Source of the DNA: Paenibacillus sp. YPG26
GTDB lineage: Bacteria; Bacillota; Bacilli; Paenibacillales; Paenibacillaceae
Length of the DNA: 64,000 nt
Reading direction: 5' to 3'
NCBI RefSeq assembly: GCF_023704175.1
Contig: NZ_CP084530.1
Location: forward strand, 1,324,001 to 1,388,000
Shown here in pieces: positions 47,291 to 56,085 of this stretch. The notes beneath the pieces are model-generated. The model was not told where the DNA came from. It worked only from the letters and a program-made list of their open reading frames with translations, and made no database searches. The position numbers were made by a program, and so were the translations under genes. Position 1 is the first letter of the stretch, and each line of letters opens with the position of its first letter.

Positions 47291-48370
47291 ATGATAACCA
47301 TAAGCTTATGTATGATTGTTAAGAATGAAGAGGATACGCTTGGCCGATGCCTGGACTCGGTACAGGGTATAGTGGATGAGATCAATATTGTTGACACGGG
47401 ATCGGATGACCGCACCAAAGAAATTGCTTCAAATTATACGAATCGTATCTTTGACTTCGAGTGGGTTAATGATTTTGCCAAGGCCAGGAACTTTGCTTTC
47501 CAGACAGCAACCAAAGACTTTATCTTGTGGTTCGACGCCGATGACGTGTTCCTGGAGGAAGATCGGCGAAAGCTGCAGCTATTGAAGAATGAGCTGGAGC
47601 CTTCTATTGATTCTGTGACTATGGAGTATCATTTGGCAGCTGATGAATACGGCAATGTGACTATGAAGTCCGTGCGGAACCGTCTGGTCAACAGGAGTAA
47701 GCAGTTTGAATGGATTGGCGCCGTCCATGAATATCTCGAAGTGAGTGGAGATATATTCACCAGTGATATCGCAGTCACTCACAAAAGCATCCGGCACGAT
47801 GCAGACAGAAATTTACAGATATACGAACAGCAGCTGTCAGAAGGTAGAGAATTTACACCCAGGGATTTATTCTACTATGCTAACGAATTGCGTGATCACC
47901 AGCTGTATGAGCGGGCTGCCGAGTATTACGAGAAATTCCTGTCAACCCGGCAAGGCTGGGTGGAGGATAATATTTCGGCTTGTATCCGACTGGCCGACTG
48001 TTATTTTGCACTGGGAGATGCCGAGGCACAGCTTGAATCTACTCTGCGCTCGTTACAATATGATCACCCGAGGCCGGAATTGTGCTGCAGATTAGGCTTT
48101 TATTTTATATCCAGGCATAATTACAACGCGGCTATTTTCTGGTACCAACTGGCCACCACGATTGAACTGCCTAAAGGAAGCATGGGCTTTCAGAATCCAA
48201 GCTTCTCAACCTGGCTGCCCCATCTGCAGCTGTGTGTGTGTTATGACCGGATAGGCCAATATGAGTTAGCATACAAGCATAACGAAGAGGCCCGGACATA
48301 TCGTCCAACGGATACGAGGATACTTCATAACAAAATATACTTAGAGCCGCTTCTGCATAAAGAGGCCTGA
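47291..48370 (+). CDS. Glycosyltransferase family 2 with TPR-like C-terminus
   Basis: ATG 47291 begins the family motif directly ('ITISLCMIVKNEE'); an in-frame TTG at 47267 is an alternative because the ribosome site GGGAG is rather far upstream. The 359-residue protein has a GT-A fold (about 1-200) with 'DTGSDDRT' and the metal-binding 'WFDADDV'. Tetratricopeptide-like helices follow (about 200-345). Proteins of this SunS/tetratricopeptide type glycosylate peptides or surface proteins. It sits six bases before the next glycosyltransferase, forming a pair. Confidence 0.88.
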   Translation: MITISLCMIVKNEEDTLGRCLDSVQGIVDEINIVDTGSDDRTKEIASNYTNRIFDFEWVNDFAKARNFAFQTATKDFILWFDADDVFLEEDRRKLQLLKNELEPSIDSVTMEYHLAADEYGNVTMKSVRNRLVNRSKQFEWIGAVHEYLEVSGDIFTSDIAVTHKSIRHDADRNLQIYEQQLSEGREFTPRDLFYYANELRDHQLYERAAEYYEKFLSTRQGWVEDNISACIRLADCYFALGDAEAQLESTLRSLQYDHPRPELCCRLGFYFISRHNYNAAIFWYQLATTIELPKGSMGFQNPSFSTWLPHLQLCVCYDRIGQYELAYKHNEEARTYRPTDTRILHNKIYLEPLLHKEA

Positions 48371-48375
48371 GAGGG

Positions 48376-49944
48376 ATGGCTAAGATTAAAGTTCTGGTGG
48401 CAAGCCCTGTTTATCAGAAGCCTTCGATTCTGCAACACTTTCTTGAGTCGCTGACCCGCTTGGACCAATTCAAGATTGAGTATTCTTACATGTTTGTGGA
48501 TGATAACAAAGAGACCAGATCAAGTGAACTTCTCCGCGAATTTAAGCAGGCTAACAACAACGTGACGATTATGAATTCGGTTCATGAAGCTGATTATGTA
48601 TGTGATGACAGGACCCATTATTGGAATGAGGGCCTAATATGGCATGTGGCGGGTATCAAGAACATGATCCTAGACTACGGCTTGGCACTGGGATATGATT
48701 ATCTGTTTTTAGTGGACTCTGATATTGTCTTGTATCCTCAGACTGTTGATCATTTAGTGTCACTCGGGAAGGACATTATCTCGGAAATCTTCTGGACAAA
48801 ATGGCAGCCTGAAGCCGGCGAACAACCCCAGGTGTGGCTGAGTGATGAATATATCCAGTGGAAGCAGGTCCGGGGAGAGAAGCTTACAGATGAAGACAAA
48901 TCGCGGCGTTATGATGAGTTTATTCGGCAAATGAGGATGCCCGGCGTCTATGAGGTAGGTGGACTGGGAGCATGCACATTAATCAGCGCGCACGCGCTCA
49001 GGGCTGGTGTGAATTTCAAGCCCATTCCAAATCTCTCATTCTGGGGAGAAGACCGGCACTTCTGTATAAGGGCGGCTGCGCTTGGGCTGCGGTTATACGT
49101 AGACACCCATTATCCGGCTTATCATATATACCGGGAATCCGACCTGGAAGGTGTTCCCGGCTACGTGTCCAGAACATTATCAACCCAAGACCATGAACAG
49201 CCGGCATCGGTCAGTCGGGCCCCTCAAGTTATAACGGGAACCAGACCGAAATTGACCTTGTCGATGGTCGTGAAGAATGAAAGCGGCCGTTATTTGGAGA
49301 AAGTCATTGCTGAACACAAGAAGTATGTTGATGAGGTTGTCATTATAGACGACGGCAGTACTGATAATACAGCGGATATCTGCAAGGAGTATTTTGATGG
49401 TATTCCTGTTCATTTGGTCAGCAACAAGTTATCCAAGTTCTCGAATGAAGTGGAGCTTCGTAAGCAGCAATGGAAGGAGACGATCTCCACCAACCCGGAA
49501 TGGATCTTGAACCTTGATGCGGACGAAATGTTCGAGACTAGATTCCACATGGAGCTGCCGAAGCTTCTTGGCCAGACGCAGACGGATGTGTTTTGTTTTC
49601 GTTTATATGATTTTTGGAATGAAGATCACTACCGGGAAGACAGCTTTTGGAGATCACATAAGACATACCGTCCTTTTTTACTAAGATATCGTCCGAATTT
49701 TGAATATACCTGGCAAGAAACGCCGCAGCACTGCGGAAGATTTCCTAATAATATACTCAAGCTGACCCATGCGCTCTCTGACCTGCGTCTCAAGCATTTT
49801 GGTTGGATGAGCGAGGAGGATCGTGCTCGAAAATTCGACAGGTACATGAAGCTTGATCCGCAAGGCAAGTTTGGATGCTTGGCCCAATATTTATCGATTG
49901 GTGATGAGCACCCACATCTTGTGAGATGGATAGAGCAGCTTTAG
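48376..49944 (+). CDS. Bifunctional protein with two GT-A glycosyltransferase domains
   Basis: The 522-residue protein has an N-terminal Anp1-like GT-A domain (about 1-260; 'VLVASPVYQKPS', metal motif 'FLVDSDIVLYP', 'GGLGACTLIS'). A linker follows, then a second family-2 domain (about 290-520; 'LTLSMVVKNES', 'IDDGSTDNT', metal motif 'LNLDADEMFE'). Both have acidic DxD-type motifs, so both may be active. AGGGATGG is the likely ribosome region. With the upstream transferase it could build a glycan on a surface or spore protein. A target such as the collagen-like protein is speculation. Confidence 0.88.
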   Translation: MAKIKVLVASPVYQKPSILQHFLESLTRLDQFKIEYSYMFVDDNKETRSSELLREFKQANNNVTIMNSVHEADYVCDDRTHYWNEGLIWHVAGIKNMILDYGLALGYDYLFLVDSDIVLYPQTVDHLVSLGKDIISEIFWTKWQPEAGEQPQVWLSDEYIQWKQVRGEKLTDEDKSRRYDEFIRQMRMPGVYEVGGLGACTLISAHALRAGVNFKPIPNLSFWGEDRHFCIRAAALGLRLYVDTHYPAYHIYRESDLEGVPGYVSRTLSTQDHEQPASVSRAPQVITGTRPKLTLSMVVKNESGRYLEKVIAEHKKYVDEVVIIDDGSTDNTADICKEYFDGIPVHLVSNKLSKFSNEVELRKQQWKETISTNPEWILNLDADEMFETRFHMELPKLLGQTQTDVFCFRLYDFWNEDHYREDSFWRSHKTYRPFLLRYRPNFEYTWQETPQHCGRFPNNILKLTHALSDLRLKHFGWMSEEDRARKFDRYMKLDPQGKFGCLAQYLSIGDEHPHLVRWIEQL

Positions 49945-49954
49945 GAGAGCAAGG

Positions 49955-50009
49955 AATCAGCAGCTGGCAATTGAATGACAGACCTCCTGCAGAGGTTACG
50001 CTGCTGATT
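49955..50009 (+). terminator. Nested hairpin after the glycosyltransferase genes
   Basis: Outer AATCAGCAG / CTGCTGATT (49955-49963 with 50001-50009) and inner ACCTC / GAGGT. No T-run follows, so it may be a weak terminator or processing site. Confidence 0.4.
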
Positions 50010-50242
50010 TGGTACGAAAGAGAAAGGAGTATTGAGAAGTTTGTCGAATAAATAAATATACTAACAGATGCATGCTCTCCAACAGAAGAGATCAGGAGCT
50101 AAGGGTGGTATATTCCTCCCTTATTTTCTTTGTGTATATTAAAATAGAGTAGTTTTTTTTATTTATGTCATAAAAAGAAGAAATATGTCGATTAATAGTA
50201 TAGTACTCTGGCATTAGATAATTAGAAAGGAACGTTCCCGAG

Positions 50243-52006
50243 ATGATTGGATTTAGAAGATTAATGATTGTATACATATTAGTGATGAGCCTTCTGTTAA
50301 TCTTTTTGAACGGAATTTATTACTACACTATGAGAAGCACGCTTCTTGATGGACAGAAGCAGAGCATTGAGATGATGACCTCACATATTAAATCTTCGCT
50401 GGAGATTACACAAAAGGGGGAGATGCTCTTCGAGGAAGCCTTGTCGGGTAAGCTGCGCCTTGCCTCGATTGCAGCCCAGGCTATGCTGCCGCATAAGCTT
50501 GATGAGGTATCCAATGAACAGCTGGTCCGGATCCGCGACAAGCTTGGCATTGAAGATTTGACCTTGTTCAGGTATTTGAAGAATGAGAATAACTTTATCG
50601 GAGAGAAGTCCAGTGATCCCAAAGAAATCGGCATGACCACGGAGACCTGGGGCAAGGGAAAGTGGAACGTAGTCTTCAAGGAATTGATGGAAAAGCATAA
50701 TGCTACGCCGATTCCGAACTTTGGCGAGAACCTGCCTAATTTTTGGGCGGGCCCATTCGATACCTCCTCCTCTGATCCTACTAAAATCAGCAAATGGGGA
50801 TACTACAACGACGGGACCACAGACTATCTGATTGATCCTTATATTTCGGAAAGTATCATTAACAGGTTCAGAGACAAGGCTGGGGTGCAGTTCAATATCG
50901 AGGAACAGGAGAAAAGCAACCCGTTAATCCTTGAAATTGGCATACTTAACGACAAAATTCTGCAGGGAGAATGGAAGGTGCCGAAGGATAAGCCTGAATG
51001 GCATTCTGAACGCAAGCTTCTCTATGGTAAATATAATTATACCTCCCCGGAAGATTCAACACTTGCGAAAGAGGCTTTTTCCAAGATGGAGAAAGTGCAT
51101 AAGGTGATGGAGATCAATGGGAGGTCCGTGCTGAGAACCTATTCACCAATTAGCCTGGAGGATAATGTGAATAAAGGATTCGACCGCATGCTGGTCATCG
51201 TGACTTCCGACATGGATCAGCTTACATCGGACTTGATTCAGAAAGAAGTAAGAATATCGATTGTGGCCTTGATTATCCTGGTCATCGGAGCCTTAATGAT
51301 TACTGCCGTTGTTAGATACATTAAGAAGCAGAGCAGAATTGTGAACGATGTTCAAAGCATGTACCTTCAAAATATAGACAGCCTGTTCACTACAATCAAG
51401 GAGTATCGGCATGATTTCGTGAATCATATCTTCGCGCTCACGGGACTTGCGAGAATTAAGAAATATGATGAGCTTGAAGCATACCTTCACAGCCTCAACC
51501 ATATTAATAAATCGCTTAATGACATTATTGATATTCAGGTTCCCGCGTTCAATGGGCTTATTCAGGCCAAAGTGGCTCAGGCGCTGGAACGGAAAATTAA
51601 CTTTGAGTATTATTTCTCGGGGTTTGAGCTGTTGGATCTGGATATATTAAAAATTACGAACCTTGTCCGCATTACCGGGAATCTGGTTGATAATGCGTTC
51701 TATGCCGTTCAGGATATGGATGAAGCTGAACGGAGAGTGGAAGTGATAGCGCGGGTTGAGCACAAGAAACTAACTATTCAGGTTCGCAATAATGGTGAAC
51801 CCATACCGGAAGAGCTCAGAGAGCGGATCTTTGATCATGGATTCACGACAAAGCCCAAGACCCGGAACAGTGGTCTGGGTCTCGCGATTGTAAGAAAGCT
51901 TGTTGAGGGCTATAATGGGCGGATTACACTTGAGAGCAGCAGCGAATATACCTGCTTCAAGATCGACATTCCCCTTAGCCCCAAAGAAATGCATGGGTTC
52001 GCTTGA
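50243..52006 (+). CDS. Orphan sensor histidine kinase with Spo0B-type dimerisation domain
   Basis: The 587-residue membrane kinase has TM1 (about 8-28), a long extracellular sensor (about 30-340) and TM2 (about 341-361). A Spo0B-like four-helix domain carries phospho-acceptor His390 in 'YRHDFVNHI', and a HATPase domain follows ('NLVDNAFYAV', 'FDHGFTTK', 'GLGLAIVRKLV'). This is the CitA/DcuS/DctS class, usually paired with a response regulator for carboxylates, but no regulator gene is adjacent. It could feed a distant regulator or the sporulation phosphorelay. A terminator follows at once. Confidence 0.87.
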   Translation: MIGFRRLMIVYILVMSLLLIFLNGIYYYTMRSTLLDGQKQSIEMMTSHIKSSLEITQKGEMLFEEALSGKLRLASIAAQAMLPHKLDEVSNEQLVRIRDKLGIEDLTLFRYLKNENNFIGEKSSDPKEIGMTTETWGKGKWNVVFKELMEKHNATPIPNFGENLPNFWAGPFDTSSSDPTKISKWGYYNDGTTDYLIDPYISESIINRFRDKAGVQFNIEEQEKSNPLILEIGILNDKILQGEWKVPKDKPEWHSERKLLYGKYNYTSPEDSTLAKEAFSKMEKVHKVMEINGRSVLRTYSPISLEDNVNKGFDRMLVIVTSDMDQLTSDLIQKEVRISIVALIILVIGALMITAVVRYIKKQSRIVNDVQSMYLQNIDSLFTTIKEYRHDFVNHIFALTGLARIKKYDELEAYLHSLNHINKSLNDIIDIQVPAFNGLIQAKVAQALERKINFEYYFSGFELLDLDILKITNLVRITGNLVDNAFYAVQDMDEAERRVEVIARVEHKKLTIQVRNNGEPIPEELRERIFDHGFTTKPKTRNSGLGLAIVRKLVEGYNGRITLESSSEYTCFKIDIPLSPKEMHGFA

Positions 52007-52031
52007 TTGAGGAGACACCACCGCTGGAACC

Positions 52032-52062
52032 GAAGCCCGGGAGCATATTCCCGGGCTTCCTT
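52032..52062 (+). terminator. Terminator after the orphan kinase
   Basis: GAAGCCCGGGA / TCCCGGGCTTC (52032-52042 with 52049-52059), a strong stem with only a short T-run (CTTGC). Confidence 0.7.
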
Positions 52063-52119
52063 GCAATAGATCAGAACAACAATGCCTGCCGTTTGCTCAG
52101 GAAAGGGGAACTTCACAAC

Positions 52120-53010
52120 ATGAAATCTGTACTCAAAGGTGGATTCTCCACTGAGTTATTGTATATTCTGGGGATTATCGCCATCTCGTCTGCGGCCATC
52201 TTTGTGAAATGGTCACAGGCTGAGGTATCGGTTATTGCCATGTACCGCATGTTCATTACAGACCTCTTGTTAATTCCGCTGTTATGGAAATACAGAACTG
52301 AATTCTCTCAGCTGACTCTGCGGCAGCTCGGTATGCTGTCAGTCTCGGGAATTGCGCTAGGGCTGCATTTCCTACTGTGGATGGCGTCACTTCGGTACAC
52401 TACGGTGGCCAGTTCTACAGTCATACTGACCTTAGAGCCGATTATCGTTATGCTCGGTTCATTCTATTTGTTCCGCCTGCGTTCTAATCTTGCCATGAGA
52501 TTAGGCATGGCTGTGGCGCTGGCCGGCTCGCTAGCCATCAGCATTGGGGATTTCACCTTATCGGGCTCCGCTTTAGCCGGGGATATTATGTCATTTCTTA
52601 GTGTACTTGCAGTATCTGCCCATCTTCTGATTGGTAAGCGGATGCGGGAGAAGACCAGTGCCTATGTGTACAATTTCAGTGTCTTTGCCTTTGCGGGGAT
52701 ATTTCTGGCTGCCTACAATGCCGTCAATGAGATTCCGTTTGGAGGGTATTCGGAGAGAGAGTGGGGATTATTCCTGCTTCTAGCCTTGATTCCAACCTTG
52801 TTCGGTCATTATTTATTCAATTGGCTGCTGAAGTATATGAACGCTTCTGCCGTGTCCATGGCGGTTCTAGGGGAACCGGTGGTGGCTTCCTTACTTGCCT
52901 GGCTGCTGCTGAATGAGAGACTGACCTGTCTGCAGCTCATTGCCGGGGTGTTCATTATTGCTGGGGTCTGGGTGTTTATCCGCTATGGCAGGGAGACGGA
53001 CAGGAGCTGA
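52120..53010 (+). CDS. EamA/DMT-family transporter
   Basis: ATG 52120, after GAAAGGGGAA, gives 296 residues; the longer frame from 52003 crosses the upstream terminator. Ten membrane helices form two EamA repeats ('SSAAIFVKWSQAEVSVIAMYR', 'SVLAVSAHLLIGKRMREK', 'LGEPVVASLLAWLLLNERLT'). Substrate unknown. It is unrelated in detail to the EamA protein at 7024. Confidence 0.9.
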   Translation: MKSVLKGGFSTELLYILGIIAISSAAIFVKWSQAEVSVIAMYRMFITDLLLIPLLWKYRTEFSQLTLRQLGMLSVSGIALGLHFLLWMASLRYTTVASSTVILTLEPIIVMLGSFYLFRLRSNLAMRLGMAVALAGSLAISIGDFTLSGSALAGDIMSFLSVLAVSAHLLIGKRMREKTSAYVYNFSVFAFAGIFLAAYNAVNEIPFGGYSEREWGLFLLLALIPTLFGHYLFNWLLKYMNASAVSMAVLGEPVVASLLAWLLLNERLTCLQLIAGVFIIAGVWVFIRYGRETDRS

Positions 53011-53076
53011 AGAGCAAGCCCGGGCATACTCTCAAGCTTGATCTCCGCAGATCCTGTCAAATAGCTGAATATTTAA

Positions 53077-53118
53077 AAGAAGGAGCCCACGGTCTGATTG
53101 CCGGGGCTCCTTCTTTTC
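53077..53118 (+). terminator. Terminator between convergent EamA and AHSA1 genes
   Basis: AAGAAGGAGCCC / GGGGCTCCTTCTT stem with an inner CGG / CCG, followed by TTC on the plus strand; the A-rich left flank makes it usable in both directions. Confidence 0.75.
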
Positions 53119-53169
53119 ACGATCCCTGCCTTAATCCGCGCTTCCCACTAAGGACGGGCAGCTCGGACT

Positions 53170-53631
53170 TCAGGCGAAATTAAGGGTACGGCCGGTCTCG
53201 ACAAGGGTCTTGATATTGCTGAGAATCATCGGCCAGCTCTTCAGACTCCCTTCATAGGAAGGGTCATTGGCGTGCCACTCATCGTGAATGAGAACCAGCT
53301 TTGTTACACTTCCAACAGGCTCAAGCAGCCAGCTGATCCGCGATTCATAGTTCTCTGCGTTCGGCTCCTTGAGATAGGAAGGTCCGACCCTGTGTGTGAA
53401 CCGAAATGCCTTCTGCGGGGTGAACTCGAGTATCGTGCCGAACACATGAAGTGTCTTCTCACCATCGCTGCCTGGGCCGATGTATTCCAGCAGGTCCCCT
53501 TCCTTGAATGTGGAGTGAATGACGCTGCCATAGTAAATCTGCTGCACCTGATGCGGAGCAACCAAAGCTTCCCAGACCTCTTCAGGTGAGCCGCCGATAT
53601 ACATTTCATATTTCAGATCTTGCATGTCCAT
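53170..53631 (-). CDS. SRPBCC / AHSA1-family protein
   Basis: ATG 53631 follows AAGGAGG and gives 153 residues. The fold has 'IGGSPEEVWEALVAPHQVQQIYYG' at the start and a C-terminal helix 'KSWPMILSNIKTLVETG', typical of activator-of-Hsp90-like START-type barrels that hold hydrophobic ligands. It lies 85 bases downstream of a WYL regulator on the same strand and may be under its control. Confidence 0.85.
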   Translation of the reverse strand: MDMQDLKYEMYIGGSPEEVWEALVAPHQVQQIYYGSVIHSTFKEGDLLEYIGPGSDGEKTLHVFGTILEFTPQKAFRFTHRVGPSYLKEPNAENYESRISWLLEPVGSVTKLVLIHDEWHANDPSYEGSLKSWPMILSNIKTLVETGRTLNFA

Positions 53632-53716
53632 TATACCTCCTTGATTCATGATTCTACCCAGCTGCATATGCCGAGTATCTGGGCCAAGTATAGTACAAGA
53701 TCACTGCCAGCTGCTG

Positions 53717-54688
53717 TCAGTTAAGATCATTCTTCTCATAATGATGCAGCATACCCTTGAGGATTTCGACCATCCTCTTCTGCAGACTCGCGGGTTCAAG
53801 TATGGTAATTGCCTTTCCGTAAGATAATAGGAAATAGGGCGCGAAGCTCTGAATGGACTCCTCTGTTAATCTGAACAAAATTTCGCCGGGTCCCCGCCTG
53901 GTTAGCGTGTGAGCGAACAGCCAATGCCTGCTTAGCTCATTCAGCGCTTCCTCCTGACCGGATATCCGTACATGTACGAGGTCCGGTTCCTCCTTGGATC
54001 CGGGAAGCAGGGAGTTCATGAAGAACTGGCTTGCCGAGAAGGATTCAGGGTGCCTGAAAGTCTGCTCGGTAACCGTCAACGTCTGAATTCGGTCTACCCG
54101 AAAGCTCCGGATCTCACTGCGGTGGTGACAGTAGCCGACTACGTACCAGTTCCCTTTCCACTGAACAAGCCCATATGGATCAAGAAGACGCTCCTTGGCC
54201 GATCCTTCGTGACTTCTCATATAGACCATATGAAGGGTGCAGCCTTCCGCCGCACAGGTGCTCAACAGCTGAAGATGTTCCTCGAGCTTCTCCGATGAAG
54301 GTGTGATGACTCCGATCCGGTTCTCATGGAGCATCACCTGCTGAAGCTGCTCCGGCCCAATATACGTTTTGAGCTTGGAGATGGCCCGGTTCAGGATATC
54401 GGGAAAAGGATACCCGGCATCCTGCGCGAACTGTGCAGCCTGAACAAGACTTTTCTGCTCGTCAGGATCGAAGAGCAGCGGGACAGAGTTGAAATGTTCC
54501 ATCAGCCGGTACCCGCCATGATGCCCGGTATCCGCTGTAATAGGAACCCCGCTGGCACACAGTGAATCGATATACCTGTAGACCGAACGGACGCTGATCT
54601 CCAGTTCCTCTGCAAGCTCACGTGCCGTAATTCTTTTGCGGGTCTGAAGAATCCATAATATTGACATCATATAATCAGCTTTCGCCAC
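53717..54688 (-). CDS. WYL-domain helix-turn-helix regulator (YafY-like)
   Basis: The 323-residue protein has an N-terminal HTH_11 winged helix (about 1-60; 'ITARELAEELEISVRSVYRYIDSL'), a WYL ligand-binding domain (about 140-225; 'QWKGNWYVVGYCHHRSEIRSFRVDRI') and a C-terminal WCX region. Such regulators respond to nucleic-acid-like or other small ligands. The adjacent AHSA1 gene on the same strand is a likely target. Confidence 0.9.
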   Translation of the reverse strand: MAKADYMMSILWILQTRKRITARELAEELEISVRSVYRYIDSLCASGVPITADTGHHGGYRLMEHFNSVPLLFDPDEQKSLVQAAQFAQDAGYPFPDILNRAISKLKTYIGPEQLQQVMLHENRIGVITPSSEKLEEHLQLLSTCAAEGCTLHMVYMRSHEGSAKERLLDPYGLVQWKGNWYVVGYCHHRSEIRSFRVDRIQTLTVTEQTFRHPESFSASQFFMNSLLPGSKEEPDLVHVRISGQEEALNELSRHWLFAHTLTRRGPGEILFRLTEESIQSFAPYFLLSYGKAITILEPASLQKRMVEILKGMLHHYEKNDLN

Positions 54689-54903
54689 TTAAGCATGCAC
54701 CCTCTTCATTTGGCTGGGGTCATCAGTGAACCCTTCTGTCTCCATATTCCACATGCATCCGGAGTTTCCTTTGCGGACGATGGAATTAGGACTATAGAGA
54801 CAGTTCGGTCTCACTATAGCTCCCGCTGTGATACAATGCACACGCTTACTTTCAGGGTATATAATACAATAAAGCTATAACTTCATAAGTAGGGGGAGTA
54901 TAT

Positions 54904-55368
54904 ATGAAGGTCAAAGATTTCATGATTACGAATCCCGTTACGGTCAGCAGTACAACAACCCTGAGGGAGCTGCTTCAGAAGCTGGTGGATAAGCGAATTG
55001 GCGGAGCTCCTGTTGTGAACGACCAGAGCAAGCTGCTTGGCATGATTAGTGATGGAGATGTCATCCGCTACCTTAAGCCAAGCACGGGCCGTGTATATGA
55101 CTTCTTCAGCTATGTGATCCAGACCGAGACAGAATCACTGGACAGCTCTGTGATGAACAAGCTTGAGACCTCGGTTGGCAAGGTTATGGTCAGCAAAAAT
55201 TTATTTACGGTATCCCCGGAGGATCCTCTGGAAAGAGCGATTGAAATTCTGGGCAAGCACCACTTCAAGAAAATTCCGGTCGTTGACCCGCAAGGGACGA
55301 TCGTGGGTGTAATCAGCCGGGGAGACGTGCTTCGCCAGCTGGTCAACTCCTTCGTTCTTAACCCTTGA
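54904..55368 (+). CDS. Tandem CBS-domain protein
   Basis: The 154-residue protein consists of two CBS motifs (about 6-60 and 96-150) that form a Bateman module and bind adenine nucleotides such as AMP, ATP or c-di-AMP. Key turns are 'DFMITNPVTVSSTTTLRELL', 'GMISDGDVIRYL' and 'GVISRGDVLRQLV'. There is no attached catalytic domain. GGGGGAG lies before the ATG. Single-gene unit with its own terminator. Confidence 0.9.
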   Translation: MKVKDFMITNPVTVSSTTTLRELLQKLVDKRIGGAPVVNDQSKLLGMISDGDVIRYLKPSTGRVYDFFSYVIQTETESLDSSVMNKLETSVGKVMVSKNLFTVSPEDPLERAIEILGKHHFKKIPVVDPQGTIVGVISRGDVLRQLVNSFVLNP

Positions 55369-55386
55369 ACCGGGTTGATACTCAAG

Positions 55387-55426
55387 AGACCTTGGCACCT
55401 CCATTTGGTGCCAAGGTCTTTCTTTA
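55387..55426 (+). terminator. Terminator after the CBS protein gene
   Basis: A 13-bp perfect stem AGACCTTGGCACC / GGTGCCAAGGTCT followed by TTCTTTAT. Confidence 0.85.
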
Positions 55427-55479
55427 TAAACCCGAATATTACAAGCGCACACAATCAATGTAACAAACAAGCAGATTTA

Positions 55480-55821
55480 TCAATCTGATTTCTTGTCCTT
55501 ATTCATCTCTATTCGTTCTCCCAGCGCTTGAAATACCTCGTCAATCGTTTTTATCCGCTCCTCAACTCTTTTTGCCGCTGCATCCAAGGTGAAACCATCA
55601 TCAAGCAGTTCTTTTACCAGAATAATTTTCTTAATGCTCATATAGTCGTATTTTCGGGTCGATCCTTCACCCTCTTTTACAGAGTGGATCACGCCTTTTT
55701 CTTCCCAATATCGAATTTGCCGCTGCGGAACCCCCGTTATATCGGACACTTCGCCTATGCCAATGACTAATTTTTTTAACAAGGCCAGATCAAGCATAGG
55801 ATCTATTGATTCTTTCATCAT
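55480..55821 (-). CDS. MerR-family regulator
   Basis: ATG 55821 lies six bases after AAGG; GTG 55827 would add two residues. The 113-residue protein has a MerR winged helix (about 18-85; 'IGEVSDITGVPQRQIRYWEEKGVI', then 'STRKYDYMSIKKIILVKELLDDGF') and a short C-terminal coiled coil with no obvious ligand domain. It is divergent from a two-gene unit ending in an MFS exporter, and matching palindromes stand before both units. It probably controls itself and the exporter operon. Confidence 0.88.
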   Translation of the reverse strand: MMKESIDPMLDLALLKKLVIGIGEVSDITGVPQRQIRYWEEKGVIHSVKEGEGSTRKYDYMSIKKIILVKELLDDGFTLDAAAKRVEERIKTIDEVFQALGERIEMNKDKKSD

Positions 55822-55842
55822 GTTCACCCTTTGAATTCAATT

Positions 55843-55861
55843 ATTGTAATTAGTCTACAAT
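55843..55861. promoter_or_regulatory. MerR operator 1
   Basis: ATTGTA-N7-TACAAT (55843-55861), 21 bases before the MerR start. It has the same half-sites and spacing as operator 2, pointing to autoregulation. Confidence 0.65.
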
Positions 55862-55894
55862 ATGTGAATGCTGTTAACAACTTTAGTTATATTA

Positions 55895-55922
55895 TTGACT
55901 TAAATTGTAGATATGTTACAAT
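55895..55922 (+). promoter_or_regulatory. Promoter of the exporter operon with MerR operator 2
   Basis: TTGACT (55895-55900), 16 bases, TACAAT (55917-55922). The palindrome ATTGTA-N7-TACAAT (55904-55922) fills the spacer and includes the -10 box. The spacer is short, not the stretched 19-20 bases of classical MerR-activated promoters, so repression with release by an inducer may fit better. Confidence 0.65.
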
Positions 55923-56085
55923 TTGCGAAGAAATATTACATTAAATATTTTTAATTTACTGAGGAGAGGGGGGCAATTAGGCTTGGCAGATTGTATGAAT
56001 TAACTCGACATCATTTATAAAACAGTCCGATGGATAAGGTCGACGATCTTAGAGCTTGAAGAAAAAAATAGATGAGGTGTAGAAC

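Noticed and set aside
55843-55922. GlnR/TnrA nitrogen-control boxes
   Set aside because: The half-sites are TGTA-N7-TACA, two bases shorter than the TGTNA-N7-TNACA pattern, and the adjacent MerR regulator explains them better.
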